From: Orbilia blumenaviensis
Taxonomy: Eukaryota > Ascomycota > Orbiliomycetes > Orbiliales > Orbiliaceae
Direction: 5' to 3'
Length of the DNA: 64,000 bases
Assembly (NCBI GenBank): GCA_036872755.1
Contig: JAVHNS010000018.1
Coordinates: 806,001-870,000 of the forward strand
Part shown: piece by piece, positions 36,356 to 48,021 of the stretch
Numbering within the stretch: position 1 is the first letter of the stretch
Layout of the letters: every line of letters starts with the position of its first letter
Notes under the pieces: generated by a model
Seen by the model: only the letters and a program-made list of their open reading frames with translations
Databases searched by the model: none
What the model was told of the DNA's origin: nothing
Program-made: the position numbers and the translations under genes

Positions 36356-37881
36356 ATGCCGCAGTACTCAGAACTCACCACAGACGATCTGATCTGGGAG
36401 GACATCGACCCGCCGGCCCAGCCGTCAGAGCCAGAACAGCAGGAACAACAACAACTGACGCAGCAGGTTACGCAGCAGCTGGCCAACCTGACGCTCCACC
36501 GTTTGGCTGCCGCTCTTGAGCCTGTACGCGACCGTCTGCTCGCTGCCTTGGATGGTTCACCCTCCGGTATTTTATCCCCCCATCCATCCATCGTCCCCAT
36601 CCTAACTCCAGCTTCACCGCCTACCTTAAAATAAAAGAACACTCTCGCTTGCTTTTCTATATTTATACCAAAAGTGTGCATATATACCTAGGTACTTATC
36701 ATAATTAATACAAATAGTTCGCAACATCGTCCTCGAAGTACAGAATAACCAGACCTATCAAATCGCTGTCGCCGTCTTCGTCCTCATCCCGACAATCCTC
36801 CTCCTCCGCGCAACCATGGCCCCGCCTTCGCCCCTCCTTGTATATCCCCCCTCCTCCCCTCCCTTCTTTCCCCCCCACACATTAACTTGCCCACAATATG
36901 CATACATTCCATACCGTACCATTAAATAATCCATAGAAAGATTAATGCTAATAAAAATTATTGTTAAAACAGTCGAAGCTAAAAGTAGCGCTAAAGCTCT
37001 GTATCTCCCGCCTCCGCATGGTTCAACAAAAAGAAACCGCAATCGCAAAGATCAACCGTCGAGCTCTCGCCGCCATAATCGAGTCCGGCAAGATCGAGTC
37101 CGCCCGGATCCGGGTTGAAAATATCATCCGAGAAGATATAAATGTTGAACTACTGGAGATATTGGAGTTATATTGTGAGCTGTTGTTGGCTAGGATAGGA
37201 CTTATGGAGGCGAAGGACGTGGATCCTGGGTTGGAAGAGGCGATTCAGAGTGTTATTTATGCGGCGCCTAGGACGGATGTTAAGGAGTTGCAGACGGTAA
37301 GGGGGCTGTTGATGGAGAAGTATGGGAAGTTGTATGCTCAAAGTGCGATGGAGAATGCGGAGGGGAAGGTTGCGGAAAGGGTTTCAAAGAAATTGAGGGT
37401 TGAGCCGCCGAGTCCTGAGCTGGTGGAGTTGTATATGCAGGAGATCGCGAAGGCGTATCATGTGCATTACCCCGTGGGGACGGTTGAGGAGTCGCTGGTG
37501 GACGTAGATGATGATGTCGACGATAATGACGACCAACCTGGTTCGGGGGCGTTATTGGAGGAGCCGTTGGTCGTTGAAGAGGAATTGTCGCATGCGGCCA
37601 CTCCGCCGAGGAAGATCAATCTGGGACCGAAATCACCCATCGCTATTGCTCCAGCCAGTCCGACGACAGAGAATGTCAGGCCGCAGGTCAAGCTGCCCGA
37701 TAGGACGGAGCCGAAACCTGCTGCCACTGCGTCTGCGTCTACATCTGCTGCTGCTGCTCCACCTCGGACGCCGCAGAGGAAGGTTGCCCCCGCCCCTGCC
37801 CCCAGAAAGCCAGCCGGTTCAGAAGTCGATCAAGACCTGCTTAGACGGTTTGCAGCACTAAAGCAGGTTCCTAAAGATTAA
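36356..37881 (+). CDS. IST1: IST1 ESCRT-III regulator, with in-frame upstream exons that would add a membrane segment
   Basis: The core is IST1: exon 36816-36839 (MAPPSPLL) spliced to 36973-37881, giving 310 residues. The Ist1 domain has LKVALKLCISRLRMVQQKET, RIRVENIIREDI and ELYCELLLARIG, then a disordered D/P/A-rich tail with a C-terminal RRFAALKQ motif like a MIT-interacting segment. Ist1 binds Did2 and Vps4 and tunes ESCRT-III disassembly on endosomes. Upstream, exon 36356-36566 (start MPQYSELTTDDLIWEDID, Q-rich) joins in phase to 36718-36839, which reads RNIVLEVQNNQTYQIAVAVF then VLIPTILLLRAT, a transmembrane segment, straight into the IST1 ATG. The full frame would encode 413 residues. 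Typical fungal Ist1 starts at the internal Met, so the upstream part may be an isoform, a separate small membrane protein, or both. Confidence 0.85.
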
Positions 37882-38216
37882 AAAATAAACCAAAAAAGTA
37901 TATTGGATTCGGAAGATCATGGTGTTTTAGACTGCAGCGGTGTGTTTCCTTCCTCTTTTCTTTTTGGTTAATGAAATGCGATTTATATGTGCTACGATAT
38001 CCCCTCTATCTTCTTCTATGTAGGTACCAATTATTCTACTTGTAAAAAAAAGAAAGAAAGAAAACAGTATGCTCCCAGAAATGCATGCAACTGGTTTACG
38101 CTTATAATAGACTACATGGCAGTCCCAAAATGCCGAATGCCAAACAAAAAAAAATACCTATCTACAGATACCAAAAAGAAAATGAAACAGAGAGAAAGTG
38201 GAAAGGAAAAAAAAAA
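37882..38216. other. intergenic region between convergent genes
   Basis: 3' UTRs of IST1 (plus) and TAM41 (minus). A-rich tracts near 38043-38065 and 38205-38217. No gene is supported. Confidence 0.5.
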
Positions 38217-39732
38217 CTATTTCGCCTCCGGGCTCTTCTTTGCCGATTTCCATTTCTTAATCTTCTCCCCCAAATACTTCCACGTCTTCACAAACCCGGT
38301 CGTAAAGAACCCCTTAAAACTCTGACTCGTACTCGGCCAGTTTATAGTCCCCTTGATGACCGTCTTAACCTCCTTTCTGATATTCTCCATATCCGCCGCT
38401 ATCCTCTGCTCAAACTCCCCGCCCTGCCGACCTTCCATCATCTCCTGTTCTTCCGACGTCCCTACCAGCTTCTCATATTCAAGCTGTGGAATCTGCCATT
38501 TCCGCTGATACTGGAAGTACAGTTTTTTCCTAAACACCTTCGGCAGCCTCCTCACCATATTACCACGCCTGACCACATCCATATCCTGGAGTAGTATTGT
38601 ATCCTTAGGCGCATTAACCTCCGGATCGTTCTTAAACACTAGATTTGGCAGCGTCTCCACCAGTGGCGAGTATAGCCGTCGGAAATTCGGCAGCTGGTTA
38701 GACACTATATTGGCTACTTTATGCGGATTTTCCGTGAATAGATTCATTCGTGGATCGCCGAGGTACGAGATACCAGCGATTGTATGGTATAGCTGCTGTT
38801 CGGTGAATTCTTCGGGAAGGAGTAGAAGAGCGACACGCAGCGCTGATAGCAGGTTGGCCTGGTTGGCTAGACGGACCCTTGCTTCGTCGCGCAGGATTTT
38901 TACCTGCTCTCTCGCTTTCGTTTAATATCCACTTGCTACTACTATCAAAAAGTTTTAGGGGGATGAGAAGCTATCATACCGGCTTGTGCATCCGCCCGGC
39001 GAGGTATAACGTCTCCCAGTCCGTCAGGTCACGACAGAAGGTATCCAGGTTCACAACTCCATATTTAATCATCATCCCATTCACCTCGACATAAGTATTG
39101 AAATACACTCCAGCTCCAAACCCGTCCTGCACTTTCGCTACAGCCCCGCTCCCCAGCTTCCCCAGAAAACTATAGTGGTCCCGGTGTTCCGTCAGGTTTA
39201 GACTGTGCCAGTGTTGCGTGTAGGTTATCCCAAATATCAGATCGATCATGGGCTTTTCCTTTGATGATGTGCCCTGTGAGAATACGCCGGATCCGTAGGC
39301 GAAGGCATAACGGATCGGGGCTTTGAATTGCCATAGGAGCTGACGGAGTGATCGTCGGAGGTCCTCGTTGATGTCCATATACTGGTTTGTACCGAAGCTT
39401 CGTGGGAGGGAATCATATTTGGTAGTGTCGTAGAAGGGTTCTTGGGTATCGTAGGTGAATAGCGACTTATTCGTGGTGTCAGAGGTAGGTGAGACCGATG
39501 ATGTGTCTACTGATTGCGGTTGTGGAGGCTTTTCCTGCCGCCGGGTGGGCGTTGAGGTGAACGTGCGGCGGGGTGTTCGCGGACGGGATTTTTCGGGTGG
39601 CGACGAGGACGGATTGTTCGCTGCTTTGTTAACTGCTAGACAACCTGGAGCTGGAAATAGAAGACCGTATCGTAACACTGAAGCCGCGAGCAGCCGTGCA
39701 GTCGGTCGGGCGGCCGGAGTCCCCAACGCCAT
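38217..39732 (-). CDS. TAM41: mitochondrial CDP-diacylglycerol synthase Tam41, 479 aa
   Basis: Exon 1 is 39732-38980 (251 codons) and exon 2 is 38903-38217. The 76-nt intron has a GTATGA donor and a GAGCAG acceptor. Tam41 (Mmp37) is a matrix-side inner-membrane enzyme making CDP-diacylglycerol from phosphatidic acid and CTP for cardiolipin synthesis. Residues 1-65 are rich in R, A, S and T without acidic residues at the very start, a plausible presequence. The nucleotidyltransferase signature is FAYGSGVFSQ followed by MIDLIFGI. The continuation (HWHSLNLTEHRDHYSFLG, GAGVYFNTYVEVNG, IKYGVVNLDTFCRDL) and the C-terminal half (AGISYLGDPRM, ENPHKVANIV) are typical. The ATG at 39732 was preferred to the upstream open frame, which lacks a conserved look. 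Confidence 0.94.
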
Positions 39733-41264
39733 GCTATATTCCTTCTCAATGGATGGTTTTTTTTTTTGAATTCGGCTATGTCTGCAACGTATTGTTGCCA
39801 ATATCGACGGGCCCAGCTGCGTATGTTGGAGGAGGAGGAAAGCGGCTTCGACAATTGACGACTTATTCTCATATAAGACCCTCCATCGCTGTAAGATTTC
39901 AACAATAGAAGAAAAACTAGACAACTATACCCCTGCCCGTCCGTGTGGATTACGATGCGAAAGGATGACGTTTTGTTCGATAAAGAAGAAAAAAGTTGGC
40001 GTGGGAAAGGTAAGGGGAGGGTGGTTTTGGAAAATCCGGGTTCCTCTTCGGCTAATCGTGGCTTTCCCGCCTGTCCGTTCAGCTGGTTTGAGTGTTAGTT
40101 TGGGGTTAGTCCGTTGGCCCTTGCAGGTTGTCTAAGATCTCTTCCTTCCAAAACCCCCCCCACAGTGACGCCAATGCAAACGGGACTATGATCAAAAAGG
40201 TGATAGCAGTGCCTTTTAATTTGCAGCTATCTAAAGGGTAATAGTGTACATCTCCGCGAAACCCCCAGTATCCACTCATATTGTACAGAGTTTTGTTATC
40301 TCTCTCTTCCTTAATTCTCTCTCCCTCTCACTCCAAATCTACAAGCCACCAATAAAAAAGGTAATCCCCTGTTCGAACCCTGTCGAATGCTACTAATAAT
40401 AATTGCGACTTGGGAGGAAAGAAGAGAGATATATATGAAAACAAAGGGAGCAACAAAGTGGTATAATAAATAGAAAAAAAGAGAATTGCATTGGAAAGAA
40501 GAAAAATATGGTATCTCGTAGAATAGAAAATGTGTCGAACACAGAACTAAAAAAAAACGACGGTTACAGACAAAGGAGATGAAAGAGCGAAACAATAGTT
40601 ACGAAGGAGGGTGTGATAGATTAGAGAATACTCGTGTCATAACACATCAAGTCGCGCCCCCGTGTACAAGACACTGCTGCGCAACCGTTCTGTCCCGGGA
40701 TCACAGGGAAATGAAAACGGGAGGAAGATAAAACATCCCGGGACCAATAAACAGGTGGACTAAGAATATGAAGTAGAAGGGTAGGATGTATGAAGGAGTA
40801 AAAAAAGTAGCGTAGAGCTACGGTTGTGCTTCGACAACTGTCGGTGCCTGTTATTCTGGGCGAAAGAAACAAAGGGCCGTCCAGGATTAAACATTTGTTA
40901 TTGTCGTGAAGATATAATAATATCAAAAGTAAGTAGTTAAAACATCGACATGAGAATATAAAAAGAGTTTTTGAGAAGAAAAATTGTGGGAAAAGAGTAG
41001 ATCGGTTCCTTGGCGTTTTTGGAAAAAACTTAAGTTCTGACGAGCAGAAAAACCCGGTTCAGACGCACCAGACCTGACCTATCCTTGTCGTAGAAAGTTC
41101 CCAAAAAAAAAAAAAAAACCGAGACTAGAGAAAGACATAACTCCGAAAGACTCCTCCTTATCCAAACAAGGGGGACAGGTCATTCTCCGGAGGGAGAGGG
41201 AACACCTGTCACAGACATGACAAAAGCAAAAAGGGTAAGATTGGATATTTCCGGAGGAATTTAT
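39733..41264. other. intergenic region, no gene seen
   Basis: About 1.5 kb between the TAM41 start and the stop of the SUN-family gene. It holds the TAM41 promoter and a long A-rich probable 3' UTR of the SUN gene, with a 16-base A run near 41103-41118. Minus-strand frames at 40311-40595 and 40621-40926 look like chance frames in A/T-rich sequence. Confidence 0.45.
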
Positions 41265-43074
41265 CTACAAGGCGAAGACAGCGTGGACGATCGCAACCAT
41301 CCCGAGAGCGAATATACTCGGGACAATGGCCGAAGCAGCGCCTTCCTTGGACTCGCTAGCCGATGGCTGGGCCATGGAAACAGTTGAGGAGGCGCTGTCG
41401 GTGAACAACGAGGCATCGGCAGTAGCATTGGCGACACCCTGGTTAACAGGGGTTAATGTCGGGGTGTACGGCTTAGTAGACGTCGTGTTATGAACGATAG
41501 CGGTGGAGCTAATGCTGGTGGTTGTGGTTGATGACTCGCTGGTGGTGCTTGTCGACGACTCGGTAGTCGACTCGGTAGTCGAAGTCGAGGATTCGGTGGT
41601 AGATTCGGTGGTCGAGGTTGGGGACTCGGTAGTAGACGACGGGATCGAGGTCGAAGACTCGGTGGTGGAGGAGGTGGTGGTTGGAGGTTCATCAGTGGTG
41701 GTCAGGTCCTCGGTTGTCGTGGTTCCTTCCTCGGTGGTGGTGGTGGTGGTCGTTGGCTCTGGGGTAGGATCCTGTGTTTCTGGGTCAGAGGTTGGAAGAT
41801 CGACCTCACCCAATGGAACGGCGACAGAATCATCATCACCCTTTCCGGACGGGAAGGTTACGAGGATGGCCTTGGAGCCCTTTGGAGCGGTTACGACACA
41901 GAAGTTAGCTCCGCCGGCACCGTTTGTCGAGGAACCACCAGAACCGTTGACCGAGTTGACGTCATCGACAGCTGGATCGATGATGCAAGGGAGACCGTTG
42001 CATTGTTTTCCCTCCTCGCAGACAATTTTAATACCCCAGTCCGGGCGTTCGTCTCTGAAAGGGGTGGTGGGCTCAAGGTAAATCGGATTCCAACCAATCT
42101 TTGTGAAGGTGTTGCCGTTGTTGTCAATGTTGGCACCCGCGACGTAAGGGGCCCAATTGCCACGCGGGTGGGCGGTAGATCCCCAGATGCAGCCATCCTC
42201 CACGGAAACGCCAGGCGGGTTGATGTAATAGCTGCGCAACCAATCATTAGCGAATGTTCCAACCAAACCTGCGACAACTCGCGACATCGAGAAGTCTGGA
42301 CAGGACAGAGAAAACTCGATCGGACAAGAACTTACTGAGCAGCTGTCTCACACCAATACTCGGGACCGGGAACAGCAAGTGTGGAATAGCCATTGGGATT
42401 GACGACGGTCGGGATCAACATATCCTCTCGGCCGGGAAGGACGGTTTGACAGATAGCGACAGGTTCGGAGAGGAGGTTGTTGGCGAGGAAGGTTCCAGCA
42501 CCGGGGTAGCAGAATTCCTTCTCAGGGAAGGGGACTTCAACTTCGCCGTCAAGACCACAGAGAAGGCCACCATTCTACAAAGAGAAAAGGAGTTTTTGTT
42601 AGCAAGATGTGGTGCGAATTTGGGGGGAAAGAGGCACCCCAGCAAATCCATGGACAAATGAATGAATGGATGGATGGGTAGACAACGAACCATAGATTGA
42701 GGATAGGTGTAGGTGGTGGCATCAGGATCCCATTGACCCATAAGGTATCCGGGCGGACAGGCATAAGGACAATACATGCCGGGTTGGCACGGTTGATCCG
42801 GAGGAAGAGCCCATCCACCATTCATCTGGCTCTTAGCGACAGCGACCATCTTGTTCTTGTCAGGAAACCTGCAGGCCCGACCACCGTTTCTCTTCTCGAG
42901 ATCAGCAGCAGCAGCATTGTAGGTCTTTGGGGTGATATGTTTCTTCTGGTGATGGTGAGCATGTCGACGAAGGACAGGTGCAGAGATGGAGACTTCTGTG
43001 GCCAGAACGGAGGGGAGGACGATAGCGGTGAGCAAACCGCCCTTTACAAGTGTTGAGGCTTCGAGTAAACGCAT
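41265..43074 (-). CDS. SUN-family cell wall protein with S/T-rich stalk and GPI-type C-terminus, 529 aa
   Basis: Exons 43074-42691, 42574-42336 and 42231-41265 join in phase. The N-terminus has a signal peptide (about 1-25) and a Lys-Arg processing-type site (LEKRNGG near 60). The SUN domain follows: ACRFPDKNKMVAVAK, the clustered cysteines PCQPGMYCPYACPPG, QWDPDATTYTYPQSM, then AICQTVLPGREDML, YYINPPGVSVEDGCIWGS, GNWAPYVAGAN and GWNPIYLEPT. SUN proteins (Sim1, Uth1, Nca3, Sun4) act on beta-1,3-glucan in wall remodelling and septation. After the domain come about 150 residues rich in T, S and E, then a small-residue region and a hydrophobic end (VPSIFALGMVAIVHAVFAL), consistent with GPI attachment, which the yeast SUN proteins lack. 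Antisense frames here are artefacts of the repetitive stalk. Confidence 0.9.
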
Positions 43075-43670
43075 GTTGTTGGAGATTTATATTATAGGTC
43101 GGGTCGCAGAAAGGATAAGTATTTTTATTATTATTCAGATTGCGAAAGGGAATGTTCGGATTGAGTCAAAGGCAAGATAGTCGGAGCGATTGCAACAGGG
43201 CGGAACATTAAAATTGGTCGTTCGTTGTTGAAGGTTGAAATCGCGACGACGATAGGAAGGGTGAAGGAATGTTTGGTGGTGGTGGTGGTGGTGAATGTGT
43301 CGGCCAGAAATTAAACGCAGAAAAAGGAGAGTGGTGAAGCCGACGATATCCAATGCACCGCTGAGATGGATCAACAATAAAGGATAGTGGGTTGTATGTT
43401 AAACAATTAACATGCGACAGCGACTACGGCGACGACAACAACAACGACGGAGAGAGTGTGTGTGAGGTGGAGAGAAGGGGGGAAAAAAGAAGGAAAGGGA
43501 AAAAAATCAGAAGGAGAGGAAGGGGGGCGAGGTGCATGATAAAATAGGGAAAGGCCTCTTTTTTCTTTTCTTTTCGGTGACACTGCACCGCGCTGCACCA
43601 GACTGGGGCAGGCATTAAACCAGACACAGAAGAAGAAGAGAAGAAGAAGAGAGGTTCCTGGCCTGGCCTG

Positions 43671-43696
43671 GCTGGCTGGCTGGCTGGCTGGCTGGC
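43671..43696. repeat. GGCT tetranucleotide repeat
   Basis: About six perfect GGCT units, preceded by two CCTGG-like variants. It lies upstream of the SUN-family gene. Confidence 0.85.
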
Positions 43697-43718
43697 ATGG
43701 CATGGGCCCATCCCCCAT

Positions 43719-43799
43719 GTGTGTGTGTGTGTGTGTGGGTTTTGGGTGCTACTCTACTTTTACTGCTTCATCTGGCGTGTGTGTGTGTGTGTGTGTGTG
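43719..43799. repeat. two GT dinucleotide repeats
   Basis: Two GT runs at 43719-43737 and 43777-43799, separated by about 40 bases of non-repeat sequence. Confidence 0.85.
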
Positions 43800-43948
43800 G
43801 GCATGAGTGGGTTTCTTCTTTCCTCCAACTATGGGCACCAAAAGCAATAATAATAATACATACATAATAATACTAATAATTTGGTTATCACAGCTGTCTC
43901 TTGTCCTGTCCTGTCTTTGCCTTGTCTTCTCCAATTGTCTCACTGATT

Positions 43949-43972
43949 AAAAAAAAAAAAAAAAAAAAAAAA
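43949..43972. repeat. 24-base A run
   Basis: Uninterrupted A tract in the microsatellite-rich intergenic region. It is not adjacent to any retroelement-like sequence that I can see. Confidence 0.85.
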
Positions 43973-43996
43973 CAATCATACCGACGGATGGAATTT

Positions 43997-44000
<4 letters not shown>

Positions 44001-44028
<28 letters not shown>
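44001..44028. repeat. CT dinucleotide repeat
   Basis: About fourteen CT units. A pyrimidine tract of this kind could be a promoter element, but nothing here proves that. Confidence 0.85.
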
Positions 44029-44030
<2 letters not shown>

Positions 44031-44402
44031 CTCCCTCTCGTCTGCCTGTCTGGCTGCCATATCCCCAGTATTTTAATATACTTGGTATATTATACTAGCA
44101 TATACTTTATATTTTACAGAATTGACTAATAGGAGAGAGAGAGAAGCAAAGTTGTGGTTCGATGTGTGCAGTTAATGTACGAATGTCGACAGATTGTGAA
44201 CCGGGCGTGTTAATTGGACGACGTCAGGGGTCGACCCGCCAAATCACAGCGCAAACCAGGCCCTGCGGAAATTACGATCTGTCGTCGTCAAATCTCCCCA
44301 CTCAATGGCAACATCCTCTTCCTATTCTTATTAATTCCTATTTCTATGCATTTCCTCTTCTCGCTCCTCCACCACATATGCATAGTGACAGACTTCTATA
44401 GA

Positions 44403-44423
44403 ACACACACACACACACACACA
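44403..44423. repeat. AC dinucleotide repeat
   Basis: About ten AC units, followed by a short ATACACAC variant. Confidence 0.85.
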
Positions 44424-45147
44424 TACACACTAGTACTACTTGGTAACAGGTTGATGGTATATCTGTGTATCTCCGCGATATATGTACGTATGTAGGCACG
44501 TACACGGGCTTGGCTGCTTTTCTGAGCAGAAAGTATAGAAGATTGGAGGTAGGCAGTAGATATCTTTCTTTCTCTCTTTTTTTTTTTTTTTGCAAAAATT
44601 TTGCAGATTTTTTTTTTAATACATATATATATTTTTAAAAAAAATACGTGTTTCAAGATTCTGCTCACCCGAATAGAATAATAGAATGTAGCCATACCCA
44701 GGTGTTGTATTATATATATCGTTGCGAGTAATGTTGAATGGTTTGAAACGGCAGAGCGATTCGGACATTCTAGCATTTCAGACATGAGCAGTTTTGACAA
44801 GAGCCTGCACAGGAATTTCTTGTTTAATGCGAGACATCGGCTACCATCCCTGTCCTGTCGTAACCTGCCAGGTCCCTTCGTCGGCAATACAACCTGCTCT
44901 TCTTCCTGACTTACCTAAGTAGCTGGACCTGCCTCTTCACTAACCAGGTAACTTTACCGAACTGGAACCCTTTTTTTTTTTTTTTCTTCCTTCCCCGGAA
45001 TAATACACAATACTAGGTACTCCGTACTACCAAGCAGTAATTACCTACCGAGGAGTATATTTGTGCTTCCCTCTTCTCTTCCCCCCCAATGAGCTGCCTT
45101 CTTTAGCTGCACACACACCCCTTCCTAATCTTCGATCCTCATCCGTC

Positions 45148-48021
45148 ATGCCTGATACTGATCTCAAAATCCCTTCTTCTTCTGCTTCTGCTTCATCTTC
45201 TTCTTCCCTGCGACAACAGCAAAAGGAAGCAGTAGAAGTAGAAGAAGGCGACGACAGAACCTTACTTCTTTCCGACAACGACAACGACAACAACAACAAC
45301 GCCCTCACTGTCTCATCAATCGCCGCCATTGCTACCACAAGAAGCAACAACAACAACAACAACACCACTACTTATAATGAGAGTATTAATAATGAGGACG
45401 ACGAGGATGATAACGAAGATGATGGCAAGGCTCACCGTTACAACGGCCGCCAATTCACTCTTCGCGGGATACTAGTCGGCTTCATTGTCGGCACTGTTCT
45501 CGCCGCCGTAAATGTTTATTTCGGCTTGCAAAGTGAGATAGAAACAGAGAGAAAGACAAATACTAAAAACATAATTTCGATTCTGTCGCCCTCGCATGCG
45601 CATGCCCCGTTTTGGCTTTCATATTGAAATGTTCCGGATACTGATTTATTAATTTTGATTTGGGCTACCACTATCAGCGGGATGGATAAGCTTGATGCCC
45701 ATGCCCAGTTCGCTTCTCGCCTTTGTCTTCTTCAAGGTAGCCTCGGCCTCGGGCCTCTTGGGGTTCCCCTTCACCCCCAAGGAGAATGGTACATTCTATA
45801 TCCACCCTTTCTCTTATTAGTTCTTGCGGTTTGGTGGTGTATTATTGGTTCCCAGTCTTCTTTAGCCTGTTTCTGATAATAATGCGTTTGGTGGTTTGCG
45901 TGATAGTTTTCGTCCAAACCGTGGCCGTCGCGGTCGGTTGTATGTCCCTCACAGGGGGTTTAATCGGCGTCATACCCGCCATTGAGAAACTCCTGACGAC
46001 TGAGGAATCGGGCCCCGTCCGTCTGTCGACGCCATCCCTGATAATATGGTGTCTCGGCCTCGCCTTCTTCGGCGTCATATATTCAGTGCCCCTGCGGAAG
46101 CAGTTCATCGTCCGCGAGAAACTCAAGTTTCCGAGTGGCACCGCCACCGCCACGATGATATCCCTTCTTCATAACGGTCAGGCCGACATTCGCACGGATG
46201 GCCTACGTCAGCGAAGAAGCGCTGGCGGGTCCTACCGTCGTGTTCGAGATGATGAAGATGAGGAAAACCTTCCTCAACAATCGGATCCATCTGCACCGAA
46301 TTATGACTGGAGATTTCAGACGAGGGTCCTGAGCATCGCCTTTGGCGCTTCTGCCGTCTATGTGCGTGGAACACTTATCTCTATCGATTTTCGTAGCGTG
46401 AAATCATAACTTCTTCTTTTTTTTATATATTTTATTTTTATTTTTATTAATATAATCAAAAAAAGTTGTTGTGAAATTGATTGATTTGGTGTCCGACAGA
46501 CCCTTTTGACGTTCTTCCTGCCCATCCTACGGAATTTGCCGGTTTTTGGACACCACGCCGCCCAAACGTGGCTATGGGCGCTCAACCCGTCGCCTGCGTA
46601 TATCGGTCAGGGGATCATCATGGGCCAGTCAACCACGTTGGCCATGCTCTTCGGGGCTATTGTTGGGTATAGATGACCCCCCCCTCCCTTTGCTTATTGG
46701 CTTTTTCTCTGTTTCTTCTCCTCTTCCCTTGGGAGCTCCACAAAAGCTAATAGATTGACAGCTGGGGAGTGCTATCACCTCTTGCGAAAAAGCAAGGATG
46801 GGCTCCCGGCATCGTCAATGACTGGAAGTCTGGGAGTCGTGGGTGGATTGTTTGGATCAGTTTAGCAATAATGTTGGCGGATAGCGTTGTCTCATTGTCC
46901 TTGCTGGCTGGAGATACAGCGCTGCCTCTGATAAAGACGCAAATTCGCAGGAGTGAATGGCTCAAGAGACATACACAGAAATTCATGGCCATTCCTATGG
47001 AAGACGGCTCCCAAAGTGGTGAACATGAAGACGAAGACGGCGAGAACGAGGAAGTAGATGCGCCTTCAGAAGAACAGATCGGAGTTAAGACCTTTGTCGT
47101 CTCTCTACTACTAACAACCGTACTTTGCATCCTGACCATCAGATACACCTTCCCTCAGGTGCCAATCTACCTAACGATCATCTCGCTTGGTGTTGCATTT
47201 ATTCTATCCGTCATGGCGGCCAGGGCCCTCGGCCAGACAGACTTAAATCCTGTGTCTGGAATTAGTACGTTCTTCCCCTCCTGTAATTTTCTTTTTTCTT
47301 TATTAATAAAAACTGCATATCTCCGTTCTATCTCGGGAAGAAAGGAGCTTTCTAATTTTATTGCGTCACAGGCAAGATAGCGCAGCTCTTCTTCGCGCTG
47401 ATTGTTTCCAAGACGACGGGGTCTGCAGTTCTGATAAACCTAGTGGCAGGCGCAGTGTCAGAAGCCGCGGGGCAGCAGGCGGGTGATATCCTTCAGGACC
47501 TCAAAACGTCACATTTGCTATACGCCTCCCCGAAGGCCCAGTTCTACGGTCAGATAGTCGGAGCTGCATACGGAGCGGTTATTTCGAGTCTGCTGTACCG
47601 TTTATACGACCATGTCTACGCCATCCCTAGTAAAATGTTTGAAATGCCAGCAGCGATAGTGTGGATCGACTGCTCGCGACTGTTGTACGGCGAAGGGCTG
47701 CCTCCGTACGCTAGAGAGTTCTGTATTGCGTTCGGTGTGGTCTTTGCGGCTGTAACAGCGATAAAGTCGCGGAGCAAGGCGGGGTACGCGGGTTGGTTAC
47801 CAGGAGGGATCGCCGTAGCAATCGGGATGTATAATACGCCATCATTTACACTGGCGAGGGTTATTGGAGGTGTCGCAGAGGGATATTGGAGGAGGAGAGC
47901 GACAGGAGCGCAGGATGCGAAGAATAAAGAGACGGTGCTGATTTTGGTAGCGTCCGGGGCTATTATAGGAGAGGGTCTGGCAAGCCTGGTGAATCTGGGG
48001 CTGACCATGCTGACGGCATGA
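45148..48021 (+). CDS. OPT-superfamily transporter, Ygl114w-like, 756 aa
   Basis: Six exons join in phase: 45148-45532, 45678-45788, 45907-46361, 46500-46666, 46762-47264, 47372-48021. The first ~100 residues are low complexity (S, Q, N and D/E-rich) and cytosolic. The first membrane segment starts at RGILVGFIVGTVLAAVNVYF, followed by FGLQTGW, a signature near the start of OPT proteins. Later landmarks include TVAVAVGCMSLTGGLIG, REKLKFPSGTATATM, WALNPSPAYIGQGIIMG, NPVSGISKIAQLFFALI and GAVSEAAGQQAGD. The overall shape, with roughly 14 membrane segments, fits the Ygl114w branch more than the peptide-transporting Opt1/Opt2 branch. The substrate is unknown; oligopeptides or metal-chelate compounds are the family's known cargoes. 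Confidence 0.92.

Larger units (their letters stand above)
43075..45147. other. intergenic region with dense microsatellites
   Basis: About 2.07 kb of divergent upstream sequence between the SUN-family gene (minus) and the OPT transporter (plus). The centre (43430-44640) is made of many different short tandem repeats, listed separately where clean. Open frames here translate repeat runs and are not believable genes. The stretch 44640-45147 is the likely OPT promoter and contains a T run near 44971-44985. Confidence 0.6.

Noticed and set aside
40360..40395. TTCGAACCC string, possible tRNA T-arm
   Set aside because: Stem bases are not complementary on either strand and no cloverleaf could be assembled.
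41503..42081. 192-codon plus-strand frame rich in V, D and S over the SUN-family gene
   Set aside because: It is the antisense of the repetitive S/T/E stalk; the minus-strand gene has signal peptide, domain and GPI signal.
46358..46585. Minus-strand frame within the OPT transporter
   Set aside because: It spans an intron of the plus-strand gene and has no conserved features.
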